A stretch of DNA of 17,752 bases from JBOHSA01 sp050732995 (GTDB lineage: Bacteria; Gemmatimonadota; Gemmatimonadetes; Gemmatimonadales; GWC2-71-9). Location: assembly GCA_050732995.1 (NCBI GenBank), contig JBOHSA010000233.1, positions 1 to 17,752 on the forward strand, in the 5' to 3' direction. Shown piece by piece: positions 5,618 to 13,605 of the stretch. Within the stretch, counting starts at the first letter, position 1; the number at the start of each line of letters is the position of its first letter. A model generated the notes under the pieces. The model was given only the letters and a program-made list of their open reading frames with translations, had not been told where the DNA came from and did not search any database. The translations under genes and the position numbers were made by a program.

Positions 5618-7490
5618 TCAGGGGACCCGGAAGTCAGTATCGGCAGGGTTGAGCAGAGGGACGACCGTATCGGAGTTCCCGCCGAACGAGACCCACGCGC
5701 CGCACTGGTTCGTCTGATCGCACGCGCGGGCGCGCCAGAAGTACCCGGTACCCAGCAGCCCGCCCGCGAGGCCCGTGACTGTGATGCGGGCGGGGTTGCC
5801 CGTGGTAACGCCCGTCCCTCGCGTCAACCCCGTTCCGTCGAATGCCGTGTTCACGTCCTTAACCTCCACCTCGAGCGAGATCAGGTCGCCAGGGTCGGGG
5901 TCGGTAACCAATCCCTGGAGGACCACGGTACCCGGATCGGCGCTCGTCGTCCCGCCCACGGCGATCACGGTCGTGCCGTTCGCCTGGAACTGGTTGAGCA
6001 CCGTCGGCGCGGCCGGGGTCTCGGGGACCGGGTTCGCGAAGAAGTCCGCGGCGGATTCGGCGTTCATCCCGAAACTTAACCAGCCGCTGCAGCGGCCGGT
6101 CTGATCGCACGCGCGGGACGCCCAGTGATAGGCCGAGTCGTCGGCGAGTCCGGTGATCGTAACGCTCGCGACGGCCCCGCGGGCCACCTGGGCGCTCGAG
6201 TCCGTCGGAGAGCCGGTCAAGCTTACCGCGAGCCTGCGCACCTCCACCTGCAGGCGGAGCACGTCGCCCGGATCCGGGTCGTTCACCGTCGCCTTCAGAA
6301 CCACTGTGGACTCGTCGGTCGTCGCGCCGACCCCGATCGAGGTCGACCCGTTGCTCCGGAACTGCCCCGGCACCGTGGAGGTGCTCGGATCCTGGGGCAC
6401 GAACAACCGGAAATCTGCCGCACTTTCGACATTACCGCCGAAGGCCATCCACGTGCCAGCCCGACCGGTCTGGTCCACGGCCCGGTAGCGCCAGTGGTAG
6501 GCCGTGTCGTCGGCCAGCCCGGCGACGGTGACCGCCCCCGTCGCGCCGCTCGCCACCCGTGCGCCGGAGTCGGTGGGAGCGGTGAAGGTCTCTCCCAACC
6601 TCCGGACCTCGACCTGCAGCCGCAGCGAGTCGCCCGGGTCGGGATCGGTGAGGCGCGCCTTGAGGACGACGGTGGCTTGATCGATCGTGGCGCCGGTCAC
6701 GATGGTCGTGAACCCGTCGCTCCGGAACTGGGCCGAGTCGGTCGCGGCGGGATCTTGCGGCACGGCCACGCGGAAGTCGGCCACGCTCTCGGCATTGGCG
6801 CCGAACGCCGTCCAGGGGCCAGCCCGGCCCGTCTGGTCCACGGCCCGGTAACGCCAATGATAGGCCGTATCGTCGGCGAGCCCGGAGATCGTGACGGTCG
6901 GGGTGGCGCCGGTCACCACTGACGCACTCGAATCCGTGGGGACGATGAAGGGCTCGCCCAGTTTCCGCACTTCCACCTGGAGGCGCAAGACGTCGCCCGG
7001 ATCGGGATCGGTCACCTTTGCCTTCAACACTACCGTCGCCTCGCCAGTAACCGCGCCGAGTCCGATGGCTGTTGAGCCATCACTCCGGAACTGCCCCGAG
7101 TCGGTCGCGGCAGGGTCCTGCGGCACGGCGACCCGGAAGTCGGCCGTGTCGGGGTGATTGCCGCCGAAACCCACCCAAGCGCTGGCTCGGCCGGTGCCGT
7201 CAACCGTCCGGGCCTGCCAGCGGTAGGCCACGTCGTCGGACAGCCCGGCGAGACTGATGGCGGTGGGGGGTGCCCCGTTCGCCACGAAACCGCTCGTCGC
7301 GGTCGGCACGTTGCTGAGGGGGGTCCCTACCGGCCGCAGCTCGATCTGGAGCTGCAGGGTGTCGCCCGGATCGGCATCGGTGAGTGTGGCTTTGAACACT
7401 ACCGCCTTCTCATCGATGGTCGCGCCGAGGCCGATCGGCGTCGTGCCGTTGCTGCGGAGCTGAGCGGGCGACGCCGGGACGCTCGGATTG
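5618..7490 (-). repeat. Five tandem Fn3-like coding repeats of 363-372 bp
   Basis: Marker codons for QFR/QLR recur at about 7455, 7086, 6723, 6357 and 5985, giving periods of 369, 363, 366 and 372 bp, all multiples of 3. Units around 6430-7150 are the most alike at DNA level, with long shared stretches coding TAYHWRYRAVDQTGRAG. A diverged sixth copy lies near 8430-8770, separated from the array by BACON domains. Confidence 0.8.
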
Positions 7491-10400
7491 TGCTCCAGGA
7501 TATCGAATTCCACAGGCACCCGCAGGGGATCGTTGTTCGCCTCCGGGGAGGTGAACTCGACGGTATCCCGATACACCCCTTCCGCGAGGCCTGTGGGGTT
7601 GAGGCTCAGGATGATGCTGTCGGCGGGCGGCGCGCCGCCGGCGGACTTGGAGAGCCCGAGCCACGTCTTCGCCGAGTTGTGCGTCGCGTTCCAAGCAAGC
7701 GTTCCCCCGTCCGCGTTGGTGATACGCAAGACGGCGGTGCGCGGCGTGGTCGCGCCGAAGTTCGCTGAATCGCTCACGGCGAGCGGGGCGACGGCGAGCA
7801 CGGGCTGGTGCACCGTCAAGCGGATCGGGATGCGGGCCGGACTGCCGTCGGCGCCGGGGGCGTTCGCCGTCACGATGACCGTGTCGTCGTAGGTCTGCGG
7901 CGTCAGGCCCGCGCTCGCGATCGTGAGCGGAATGTCGTCCGGCGCGCCGCCGGCGGTCTTGCCCAGTGTCAGCCACGTCGAGCTTCGCGCGAGCGCGGCC
8001 GTCCATCCGAGAGTGCCCGAGCCGGCGTTGCCAACCCGGAGCGTGTCGCGGAAGGTTGCTCCGCTGCCGGCGTTCGTAGCTCGGCTCACAGCGGTCGGCG
8101 TGACCGCCAGCACCGGTCGCTGGATCACGAACGTCACCGGGATCTTCGCCGGCGCGCCGGTCGCCCCGCCGGGGACATCCACCACGATGGTATCCCGGTA
8201 AGTCCCGGCCGGGCGGCCCGCGGTCGCGAGCTCGACGGTCAGGGTCGACGGCGCGGTCCCGCTCGCCGGACTGCTGGTCAACCAGGCGCTGTCAGCCTGT
8301 TCTGCGGCGGTCCAGCCCAGGACCCCAGTTCCCGTGTTGGCGATCTGGAGGGTCACCGTGCGCACGCCCGCCGCGCCCTGCAAGGCCGAGTCGAGCACGG
8401 CGGTGGGCGTCACGGTGAGCACCGGCCCGGTGGTGGTCACGGTGAAGTCGGCGCTCGCGCCGCTGCCGAAGGCCGTCCACGGGCCCGCCCGGCCCGTCTG
8501 ATCGACCACCCGCGCCTGCCAGCGATACGACACGCCGTCGCTGAGCGGTGCCGAGACGCTCAGCAACACGCCGCCCCCGGCGTTCGGCACCGCCGCGCCG
8601 ACCTGGGTCGGCGTGTTCGTGAAGGCGGTGCCGAACGGCCGCACTTCCACCTGGAGGCGGAGAGTGTCGCGTGCGTTGGCATCGGTGCCGGTGGCGCGGA
8701 ACTCGGTCGTCGTGTTGGGGGTCGTACCGGTGGCCGGAATCGCCGGCCCGCCCGGCCGGAACTGGCCCAGCCCGCTCGCGGCGCCCGGCGCGACCGGCCG
8801 GGTAAGGGTCAGGCTATAGGAAAACGCCACCGCGGGGCCGAAGCTCGTCGCCTCGATCGTGTAGCGCCCGGGGGCCGGAAGCGCGACGCCCGCCAGGCAG
8901 GAATTCCGGCCGGCCCCGAGGCAGTCGTCGTTGAACGCCACCACCCCCCCCACGCTGTCGAGGAGGTAGAGGTACGTGTCGAGATCGGTCTGCGCGCCGG
9001 TCGCGAGGCTCACGCGCACCGTGTCCCCGGTGCCGCCGGTGAACGCGTACAGGTCGGCGAAGCTCTGGCCGCCCGGCCGCCGGGGCGAGCGGCAGTCGCT
9101 GGACGCGAGCGTAGCGGCGACGACCGTGTCGGGCGCGATCGCGGTCACGGGGCAGATCACGCGGAACACCACGGGAATCCGGCGCGGCGAGCCCACGGCG
9201 CCCGTGGCTGTCAGAATCACCGTGTCGACGTGGACCCCCTCGGCGAGCCCGGCGGCGGACGCGGTGAGCAGAATCGAGGCGCCGCCGGCCGGGGGAAGAT
9301 CGAAGGTATCGGAGGTGACGCTGAGCCAGGACGACCCGCGGGCCAGACGCGCCCGGACCCCCGTGCCGACGGTCCCGGTGTTGGACACGGCGCGGGTCGT
9401 CGAGCGGGTGGTGCTCGTGCCGTGCAGCGCCGAATCGGAGAACAGCGAGACATCAGCCGTGAGCACGGGCGGCAGCACCTGAGCGGTCGTGGTGTCGCTG
9501 AGGCCGCTCTGCTCGGCCCGCACCAGCGTGGTGCCCGAATCGCGGGCGGTCGCGAGCCCGGTGACGGAGTCGATCGTCATCCGGCTGGAAATGCTCGAGG
9601 TCCAGTGAACCCGCGGATCCGTGATCGGCGTCCCGTTGATGTCTTCGGCGGCGGCGGTGAAGCGCAGTGTGTCGCCCAGGCGGGAGAACTTGGGCTGCTT
9701 GGGCGACACGGTGAGGGCGCGGAGCTCGTACTGCACGGTGAGCTCCGCGGTGTCGGCTGCGGCGCCGCCGCCGGCCGAGCTGCTCGCCTGGAGGGAGGCG
9801 CGGCCCTCGCGGACCGCCTCGACGACCGCGGAATCGCCGGCGGCGGCCACGATCGTCGCCGTGTCCGGGGCTCCGTTGGTCCACAGGAGGGGCGCGTTGG
9901 CGATGGCGACGCCGAGCGAGTCCCGGACCACCGCGCGGAGCGTGCGCCGCGCGCCGACGGTGCGCAGCGAGTCGGCGGCCGGCGTGACGAGGAGCTGGCG
10001 GGCGAGCTGTTGGACGACGACGCGCGCGCTGTCGCGCGCCGTGTCGGCGCGCGCCCGGATCCAGGTGGCGCCGTTGGCCCGCGCCGTCACGAGGCCTGCC
10101 GCATCCACCCGGGCGATCGTGGTGTCGGCGCTGGTCCACGTCGTGCCCGGCGTGCCGATCGGGTTGCCGCGCGCGTCGAACGCCGAATCGCGCAGCTGGC
10201 GCGTAGCCCCCAGGCTGGCCAGGCGGAACGAGTCGGGCGATACGACCAATCCGGCCGCCCGAATCTGGACGGTGATTCCCGCGCTCGCCGTGGCGGTGTC
10301 CAGGCGGGCCGTAATCGTCGCCCGCGCCCCGCCGCGGCGCGCGCGGACGCGTGTGCCCACGCAGCCGGGGCCGGCGGGCACGAGCGCGACGGTCGAGTCC

Positions 10401-10933
10401 GGATCGACGGTGACGCTGAACGACGGAATCAATCCCGGGATCGTGTCGCCGCCGGTGTCGAGCGCGGCCGCCCGCAGACACACTGTGTCGCTCACGCTCG
10501 CGACCGTCGTGTCGGCGGGAGCGACGAGCACCGTAGGGACGACGACCCATGCCGTGTCGGCCGCCGGCGCTGCGTCGCCGGGCGTCGCCGCGCCCCGGAG
10601 CCGGACGCTGATCACGGCCCGCCCACGAGCTATCCCGCGCACCCGGCCCAGGCTGTCCACCGTCGCGATCCCAGGGTCGCTCGAGCTCCAGACGAGCGGG
10701 AGGCCGGATTGCACCACGCCATCGACGTGAACCTCCGCCGTCAGCCGCACGGAATCCGCCACGGCCACCGTGTCGCCCTGCAATTCGAGAATGGTGGACG
10801 AGGCTTTGAAGAGCTGATCGGCGCGGCACGTGGCCAGCAGGAGGGGAAGGCCCAAGAGCAGCACGCCCGTCCCCAGGTGTCGGGTGCGGACGGGCAGCCG
10901 TGTCCCGCGGACGGCTGAGGCAGGTGTTGCCAT
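5618..10933 (-). CDS. Giant secreted lipoprotein with Ig-like, BACON, PPC and tandem Fn3-like domains
   Basis: A 1771-aa protein beginning at ATG 10933, with CAGGG 6 nt upstream; an earlier TTG at 10963 is less likely. The signal ends in LLATC (Cys36), an imperfect lipobox with Thr at -1. Approximate domains: five Big_2-like Ig units (47-487) with W-S/T-S.D..IA.VD..G.V.A patterns; a BACON-like unit (488-592); a PPC-type domain (605-712) with DLYAF...GD.V.V and FNDDC; one Fn3-like unit (722-828); three BACON-like units (833-1145) with WLT and ITN.G.G.L.W motifs; then five tandem Fn3-like units (1150-1771) carrying QFRSDG, DPDPGD.LRLQVEVR and AYHWRYRAVDQTGR. All point to an extended cell-surface stalk for adhesion or substrate binding. 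No catalytic domain was recognised. It lies 4 nt upstream of the kinase gene and probably shares its transcript. Confidence 0.85.
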   Translation of the reverse strand: MATPASAVRGTRLPVRTRHLGTGVLLLGLPLLLATCRADQLFKASSTILELQGDTVAVADSVRLTAEVHVDGVVQSGLPLVWSSSDPGIATVDSLGRVRGIARGRAVISVRLRGAATPGDAAPAADTAWVVVPTVLVAPADTTVASVSDTVCLRAAALDTGGDTIPGLIPSFSVTVDPDSTVALVPAGPGCVGTRVRARRGGARATITARLDTATASAGITVQIRAAGLVVSPDSFRLASLGATRQLRDSAFDARGNPIGTPGTTWTSADTTIARVDAAGLVTARANGATWIRARADTARDSARVVVQQLARQLLVTPAADSLRTVGARRTLRAVVRDSLGVAIANAPLLWTNGAPDTATIVAAAGDSAVVEAVREGRASLQASSSAGGGAAADTAELTVQYELRALTVSPKQPKFSRLGDTLRFTAAAEDINGTPITDPRVHWTSSISSRMTIDSVTGLATARDSGTTLVRAEQSGLSDTTTAQVLPPVLTADVSLFSDSALHGTSTTRSTTRAVSNTGTVGTGVRARLARGSSWLSVTSDTFDLPPAGGASILLTASAAGLAEGVHVDTVILTATGAVGSPRRIPVVFRVICPVTAIAPDTVVAATLASSDCRSPRRPGGQSFADLYAFTGGTGDTVRVSLATGAQTDLDTYLYLLDSVGGVVAFNDDCLGAGRNSCLAGVALPAPGRYTIEATSFGPAVAFSYSLTLTRPVAPGAASGLGQFRPGGPAIPATGTTPNTTTEFRATGTDANARDTLRLQVEVRPFGTAFTNTPTQVGAAVPNAGGGVLLSVSAPLSDGVSYRWQARVVDQTGRAGPWTAFGSGASADFTVTTTGPVLTVTPTAVLDSALQGAAGVRTVTLQIANTGTGVLGWTAAEQADSAWLTSSPASGTAPSTLTVELATAGRPAGTYRDTIVVDVPGGATGAPAKIPVTFVIQRPVLAVTPTAVSRATNAGSGATFRDTLRVGNAGSGTLGWTAALARSSTWLTLGKTAGGAPDDIPLTIASAGLTPQTYDDTVIVTANAPGADGSPARIPIRLTVHQPVLAVAPLAVSDSANFGATTPRTAVLRITNADGGTLAWNATHNSAKTWLGLSKSAGGAPPADSIILSLNPTGLAEGVYRDTVEFTSPEANNDPLRVPVEFDILEHNPSVPASPAQLRSNGTTPIGLGATIDEKAVVFKATLTDADPGDTLQLQIELRPVGTPLSNVPTATSGFVANGAPPTAISLAGLSDDVAYRWQARTVDGTGRASAWVGFGGNHPDTADFRVAVPQDPAATDSGQFRSDGSTAIGLGAVTGEATVVLKAKVTDPDPGDVLRLQVEVRKLGEPFIVPTDSSASVVTGATPTVTISGLADDTAYHWRYRAVDQTGRAGPWTAFGANAESVADFRVAVPQDPAATDSAQFRSDGFTTIVTGATIDQATVVLKARLTDPDPGDSLRLQVEVRRLGETFTAPTDSGARVASGATGAVTVAGLADDTAYHWRYRAVDQTGRAGTWMAFGGNVESAADFRLFVPQDPSTSTVPGQFRSNGSTSIGVGATTDESTVVLKATVNDPDPGDVLRLQVEVRRLAVSLTGSPTDSSAQVARGAVASVTITGLADDSAYHWASRACDQTGRCSGWLSFGMNAESAADFFANPVPETPAAPTVLNQFQANGTTVIAVGGTTSADPGTVVLQGLVTDPDPGDLISLEVEVKDVNTAFDGTGLTRGTGVTTGNPARITVTGLAGGLLGTGYFWRARACDQTNQCGAWVSFGGNSDTVVPLLNPADTDFRVP

Positions 10934-11166
10934 GCTCGTGCCCTGGGGCTCCTGTCGCTCCAACGGACCTTCGGCACCCTCACGTGCGCGGGGGCGCGGG
11001 AAACTCCGGCCGTGAGGGGCCTCTAACTTATGTTGTCGGAGCGGGTTGCGGTGTGCTCCCGGTCACGCGCCCGCGCTCCCGGGCCTGCGACCCGCCGGCG
11101 TAGGTTGTGGCGCAACGGCCACTTGGCGGGTTGGTGGCATGGAATTGGCGTTAGATTCCCCACCCT
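10934..11166. promoter_or_regulatory. Divergent intergenic region between the giant lipoprotein gene and metE
   Basis: A 233-bp spacer that should hold promoters for both directions. On the minus strand an AT-richer island (ACATAAGTTAG, about 11032 to 11022) is the only -10-like sequence for the lipoprotein operon. On the plus strand GTGGC (11107-11111) and GCCAC (11118-11122) can form a small hairpin. A TTAGAT -10-like box (11151-11156) and a -24/-12-like element lie just ahead of metE. No riboswitch signature was recognised. Confidence 0.35.
11135..11150 (+). promoter_or_regulatory. Possible sigma-54-like -24/-12 element upstream of metE
   Basis: TGGCATGGAATTGGCG aligns without gaps to the TGGCAYR-N4-TTGCW consensus. 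It keeps the GG and GC dinucleotides and mismatches in two -12 positions. The predicted transcript would start only a few bases before ATG 11167. Whether an rpoN gene exists in this genome cannot be seen here. Confidence 0.3.
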
Positions 11167-13551
11167 ATGTCCATCGCCCACAACCTCGGCTTCCCCCCCC
11201 TCGGCGCCGCGCGCGAGCTGAAGCGCGCCACCGAGGGCTACTGGAGCGGCAAAGCTTCCCGGACCGAGCTGCTCGCCACCGCTGCCCAACTCCGCAGGCG
11301 CCACTGGGCGCTGCAGCGCGAGCTGGGCGTCGACCTGATCCCGTCCAACGACTTCTCGCTGTACGACCGGATGCTCGACACGTGCGCGCTGGTGGGCGCC
11401 GTGCCGCCGCGCTACGGCTGGTCGGGCGCCGAAGTGGATCTCGACACCTACTTCGCGATGGCGCGGGGGAGCCAGGGGAAAGGCCGCGACGTCACGGCGA
11501 TGGAAATGACGAAGTGGTTCGACACCAACTACCACTACATCGTGCCGGAATTCGAGCCGGAGCAGCAGTTCCGGCTCGGGTCGACGAAGCCGTTCGACGA
11601 GTTCGCCGAGGCACGGGCGCTCGGGCTCACGACCAAGCCGGTGTTGATCGGTCCCGTCACGCTCCTGTTGCTGGGCAAGAGCCGGGGGGCGCGATTCGAC
11701 CGGCTGGCGCTGCTCGAGCGCCTGCTGCCGGTCTACGCCGAAGTCGTGCGGCGGCTCGCGGCCGCCGGAGCGGGGTGGATCCAGGTGGACGAGCCATGTC
11801 TCGCGCTCGACCGGACGCCGGCCGAGCGCGAGGCCTACCGGACCGCCTACGGCTACCTGGCACAGCGCGTGCCGGAGGCGAAACTACTGCTCGCGACGTA
11901 TTTCGCCGGGCTGGATGACAATCTCGCCACGGCGCTGACCCTGCCGACGCACGGCCTGCATGTGGATCTCGTGCGGGCGCCGGGACAGCTGGACCCGGTG
12001 CTCTCCCAGTGGCCGGCGGGTCGGGTCCTGTCGCTCGGCGTGATCAACGGGCGGAACATCTGGCGGGCGAACCTCGAGACCCTCGTCCCGGTGCTCGATC
12101 GGGCGAGCGCGAAGATCGGGGGCGACCGGTTGTGGGTCGCGCCGTCCTGCTCGCTGCTGCACGTACCGATCGACCTCGACCTCGAGACCCAGCTCAACGC
12201 CGAGCTGAAAGGTTGGCTCGCGTTCGCGAAGCAGAAGCTCCAGGACGTGGCGACGCTGGGCCGCGGGCTGCGGGACGGCTGGGCGAGCGTCGCGACCGAG
12301 CTCGAGGCGAGCGCGTTCCATGCCGCGGGGCGGCGGGGGTCGGCGCGCATTCACAGCGCCGCCGTGAAGACCCGGGCCGCGGCGGTGACCGACCGCGACT
12401 TGAAGCGCGCGTCGCTGCACCCGGTGCGGCGCAAGCAGCAGCTGGCGCTGCCGCTGTTTCCCACGACCACGATCGGGTCGTTCCCGCAGACGGCCGAGGT
12501 GCGGGCCGCGCGGCGCAAGCTGCACGACGGCAAGATGACGCAAGCCGAGTACGACGCGTTCATCCGGGACCAGATCGACCGGACGCTCGCGCTCCAGGAG
12601 GAGATCGGCCTGGACGTGCTGGTACACGGGGAGTTCGAGCGCAACGACATGGTGGAGTACTTCGGCGAGCAGCTGTCGGGGTTCGCGTTCACCGAGCACG
12701 GCTGGGTCCAGTCGTACGGGTCGCGGTACGTGAAGCCGCCGATCCTTTTCGGGGACGTGGCGCGCCCGCGCCCGATGACGGTGCGGTGGAGCACGTACGC
12801 GCAGTCGCGCACCGCCCGGCCGGTGAAGGGCATGCTCACGGGGCCCGTCACGATCCTGCAGTGGTCGTTCGTGCGCGACGACCAGCCGCGGTCGGAGACC
12901 GCCAGGCAGCTCGCCCTGGCGATCCGCGACGAAGTGGCGGATCTCGAGGCCGGGGGAATCAAGGTGATCCAGATCGACGAGCCCGCGCTGCGCGAAGGCC
13001 TGCCGCTGCGGCGCGCCGACTGGAACGCCTACCTCGAGTGGGCGGTGGGCGCGTTCCGGCTGGCCACCGCCGGCGTGAGCGACGCGACCCAGATCCACAC
13101 CCATATGTGCTACAGCGAGTTTAACGACGTGATCCGCGTGATCGAGCGGATGGACGCGGACGTGATCTCGATCGAGAACGCGCGCTCGGGCTCGGAGCTG
13201 CTGCAGGGGTTCGAGCAATACAAGTATCCCAACGAGATCGGCCCGGGCGTCTACGACATCCACTCGCCCCGCGTGCCCGCCACCGCCGAGATTGTTGGCG
13301 CGCTGCGCGGCATGAAGCAGGTGCTCGACGACCGGCAGATCTGGGTCAACCCCGACTGCGGCCTCAAGACGCGCGGCTGGGAGGAAACCCTGGCCGCCCT
13401 GCGCAACATGGTCGCCGCGGCGCGAGAGCTGCGGGAGGCGGGAGGCGGGAAACGGGACGCGGGGTCCGGGACGCGTAAGGCGAAGCCCGGAAAGCGGAAA
13501 GCGGGAACCCCGAAAGGGCTCTCCACCGGTGGCAGGAAGCGGCACACGTAG
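11167..13551 (+). CDS. metE: Cobalamin-independent methionine synthase
   Basis: A 794-aa cytosolic enzyme that transfers a methyl group from 5-methyltetrahydropteroyl-triglutamate to homocysteine, the last step of methionine synthesis. Both barrels are present: the N-terminal one with IPSNDFSLYDRMLD (58-71) and WIQVDEPCL (204-212), and the catalytic one with TTTIGSFPQT (433-442), LTGPVTIL (557-564) and IQIDEPALREG (601-611). All four zinc ligands are found with E. coli spacing: H646, C648 (HTHMCY), E670 (ISIE) and C731 (NPDCGLKTR). The usual family end comes near residue 756. The last 38 residues are a Gly/Lys/Arg tail encoded by heptanucleotide repeats. No Shine-Dalgarno precedes ATG 11167, so the message may be nearly leaderless. 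nfu follows 54 nt downstream. Confidence 0.96.
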   Translation: MSIAHNLGFPPLGAARELKRATEGYWSGKASRTELLATAAQLRRRHWALQRELGVDLIPSNDFSLYDRMLDTCALVGAVPPRYGWSGAEVDLDTYFAMARGSQGKGRDVTAMEMTKWFDTNYHYIVPEFEPEQQFRLGSTKPFDEFAEARALGLTTKPVLIGPVTLLLLGKSRGARFDRLALLERLLPVYAEVVRRLAAAGAGWIQVDEPCLALDRTPAEREAYRTAYGYLAQRVPEAKLLLATYFAGLDDNLATALTLPTHGLHVDLVRAPGQLDPVLSQWPAGRVLSLGVINGRNIWRANLETLVPVLDRASAKIGGDRLWVAPSCSLLHVPIDLDLETQLNAELKGWLAFAKQKLQDVATLGRGLRDGWASVATELEASAFHAAGRRGSARIHSAAVKTRAAAVTDRDLKRASLHPVRRKQQLALPLFPTTTIGSFPQTAEVRAARRKLHDGKMTQAEYDAFIRDQIDRTLALQEEIGLDVLVHGEFERNDMVEYFGEQLSGFAFTEHGWVQSYGSRYVKPPILFGDVARPRPMTVRWSTYAQSRTARPVKGMLTGPVTILQWSFVRDDQPRSETARQLALAIRDEVADLEAGGIKVIQIDEPALREGLPLRRADWNAYLEWAVGAFRLATAGVSDATQIHTHMCYSEFNDVIRVIERMDADVISIENARSGSELLQGFEQYKYPNEIGPGVYDIHSPRVPATAEIVGALRGMKQVLDDRQIWVNPDCGLKTRGWEETLAALRNMVAAARELREAGGGKRDAGSGTRKAKPGKRKAGTPKGLSTGGRKRHT
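13433..13509 (+). repeat. G-rich heptanucleotide array at the 3' end of metE
   Basis: Eleven 7-bp units can be read in phase from 13433: two GGGAGGC, GGGAAAC, GGGACGC, GGGGTCC, GGGACGC, GTAAGGC, GAAGCCC, two GGAAAGC and GGGAACC. They encode most of the basic tail after the conserved end of MetE. Confidence 0.75.
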
Positions 13552-13561
13552 CCGCCGGTCC

Positions 13562-13589
13562 GCCACCCGCTTCCCCTTTCCGCCTTCCC
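13562..13589 (-). repeat. Inverted copy of the heptanucleotide array between metE and nfu
   Basis: On the minus strand four units follow in 7-bp phase: GGGAAGG, CGGAAAG, GGGAAGC and GGGTGGC. They are partly complementary to the units at 13489-13509 across a spacer of about 52 nt, so the transcript could fold into a long imperfect stem that might act as a metE terminator. The array stops just before the TATAGT box of nfu. Confidence 0.6.
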
Positions 13590-13592
13590 GGC

Positions 13593-13598
13593 TATAGT
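13593..13598 (+). promoter_or_regulatory. -10-like TATAGT box of nfu
   Basis: TATAGT lies 7 nt before ATG 13606, the spacing of leaderless promoters in several high-GC phyla. The same bases also provide AGTAGGG as a possible ribosome site, so it may be one or the other. No clear -35 was found. Confidence 0.35.
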
Positions 13599-13605
13599 AG
13601 GGCGT

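Noticed and set aside
5618..7490. CRISPR-like array
   Set aside because: Repeats are 363-372 bp, in-frame protein domains with no short direct repeats and unique spacers.
7808..10918. Very long plus-strand open frame (over 1000 codons) opposite the giant lipoprotein gene
   Set aside because: Its product is Arg/Gly/Ala-rich with no domain pattern. It is the antisense shadow of a high-GC coding sequence whose sense frame shows clear Ig, BACON and Fn3 repeats.
11001..11166. Cobalamin or SAM riboswitch ahead of metE
   Set aside because: A GCCACTT string and a small hairpin are present, but no full B12 box or SAM core was recognised and the likely promoter is too close to the start.
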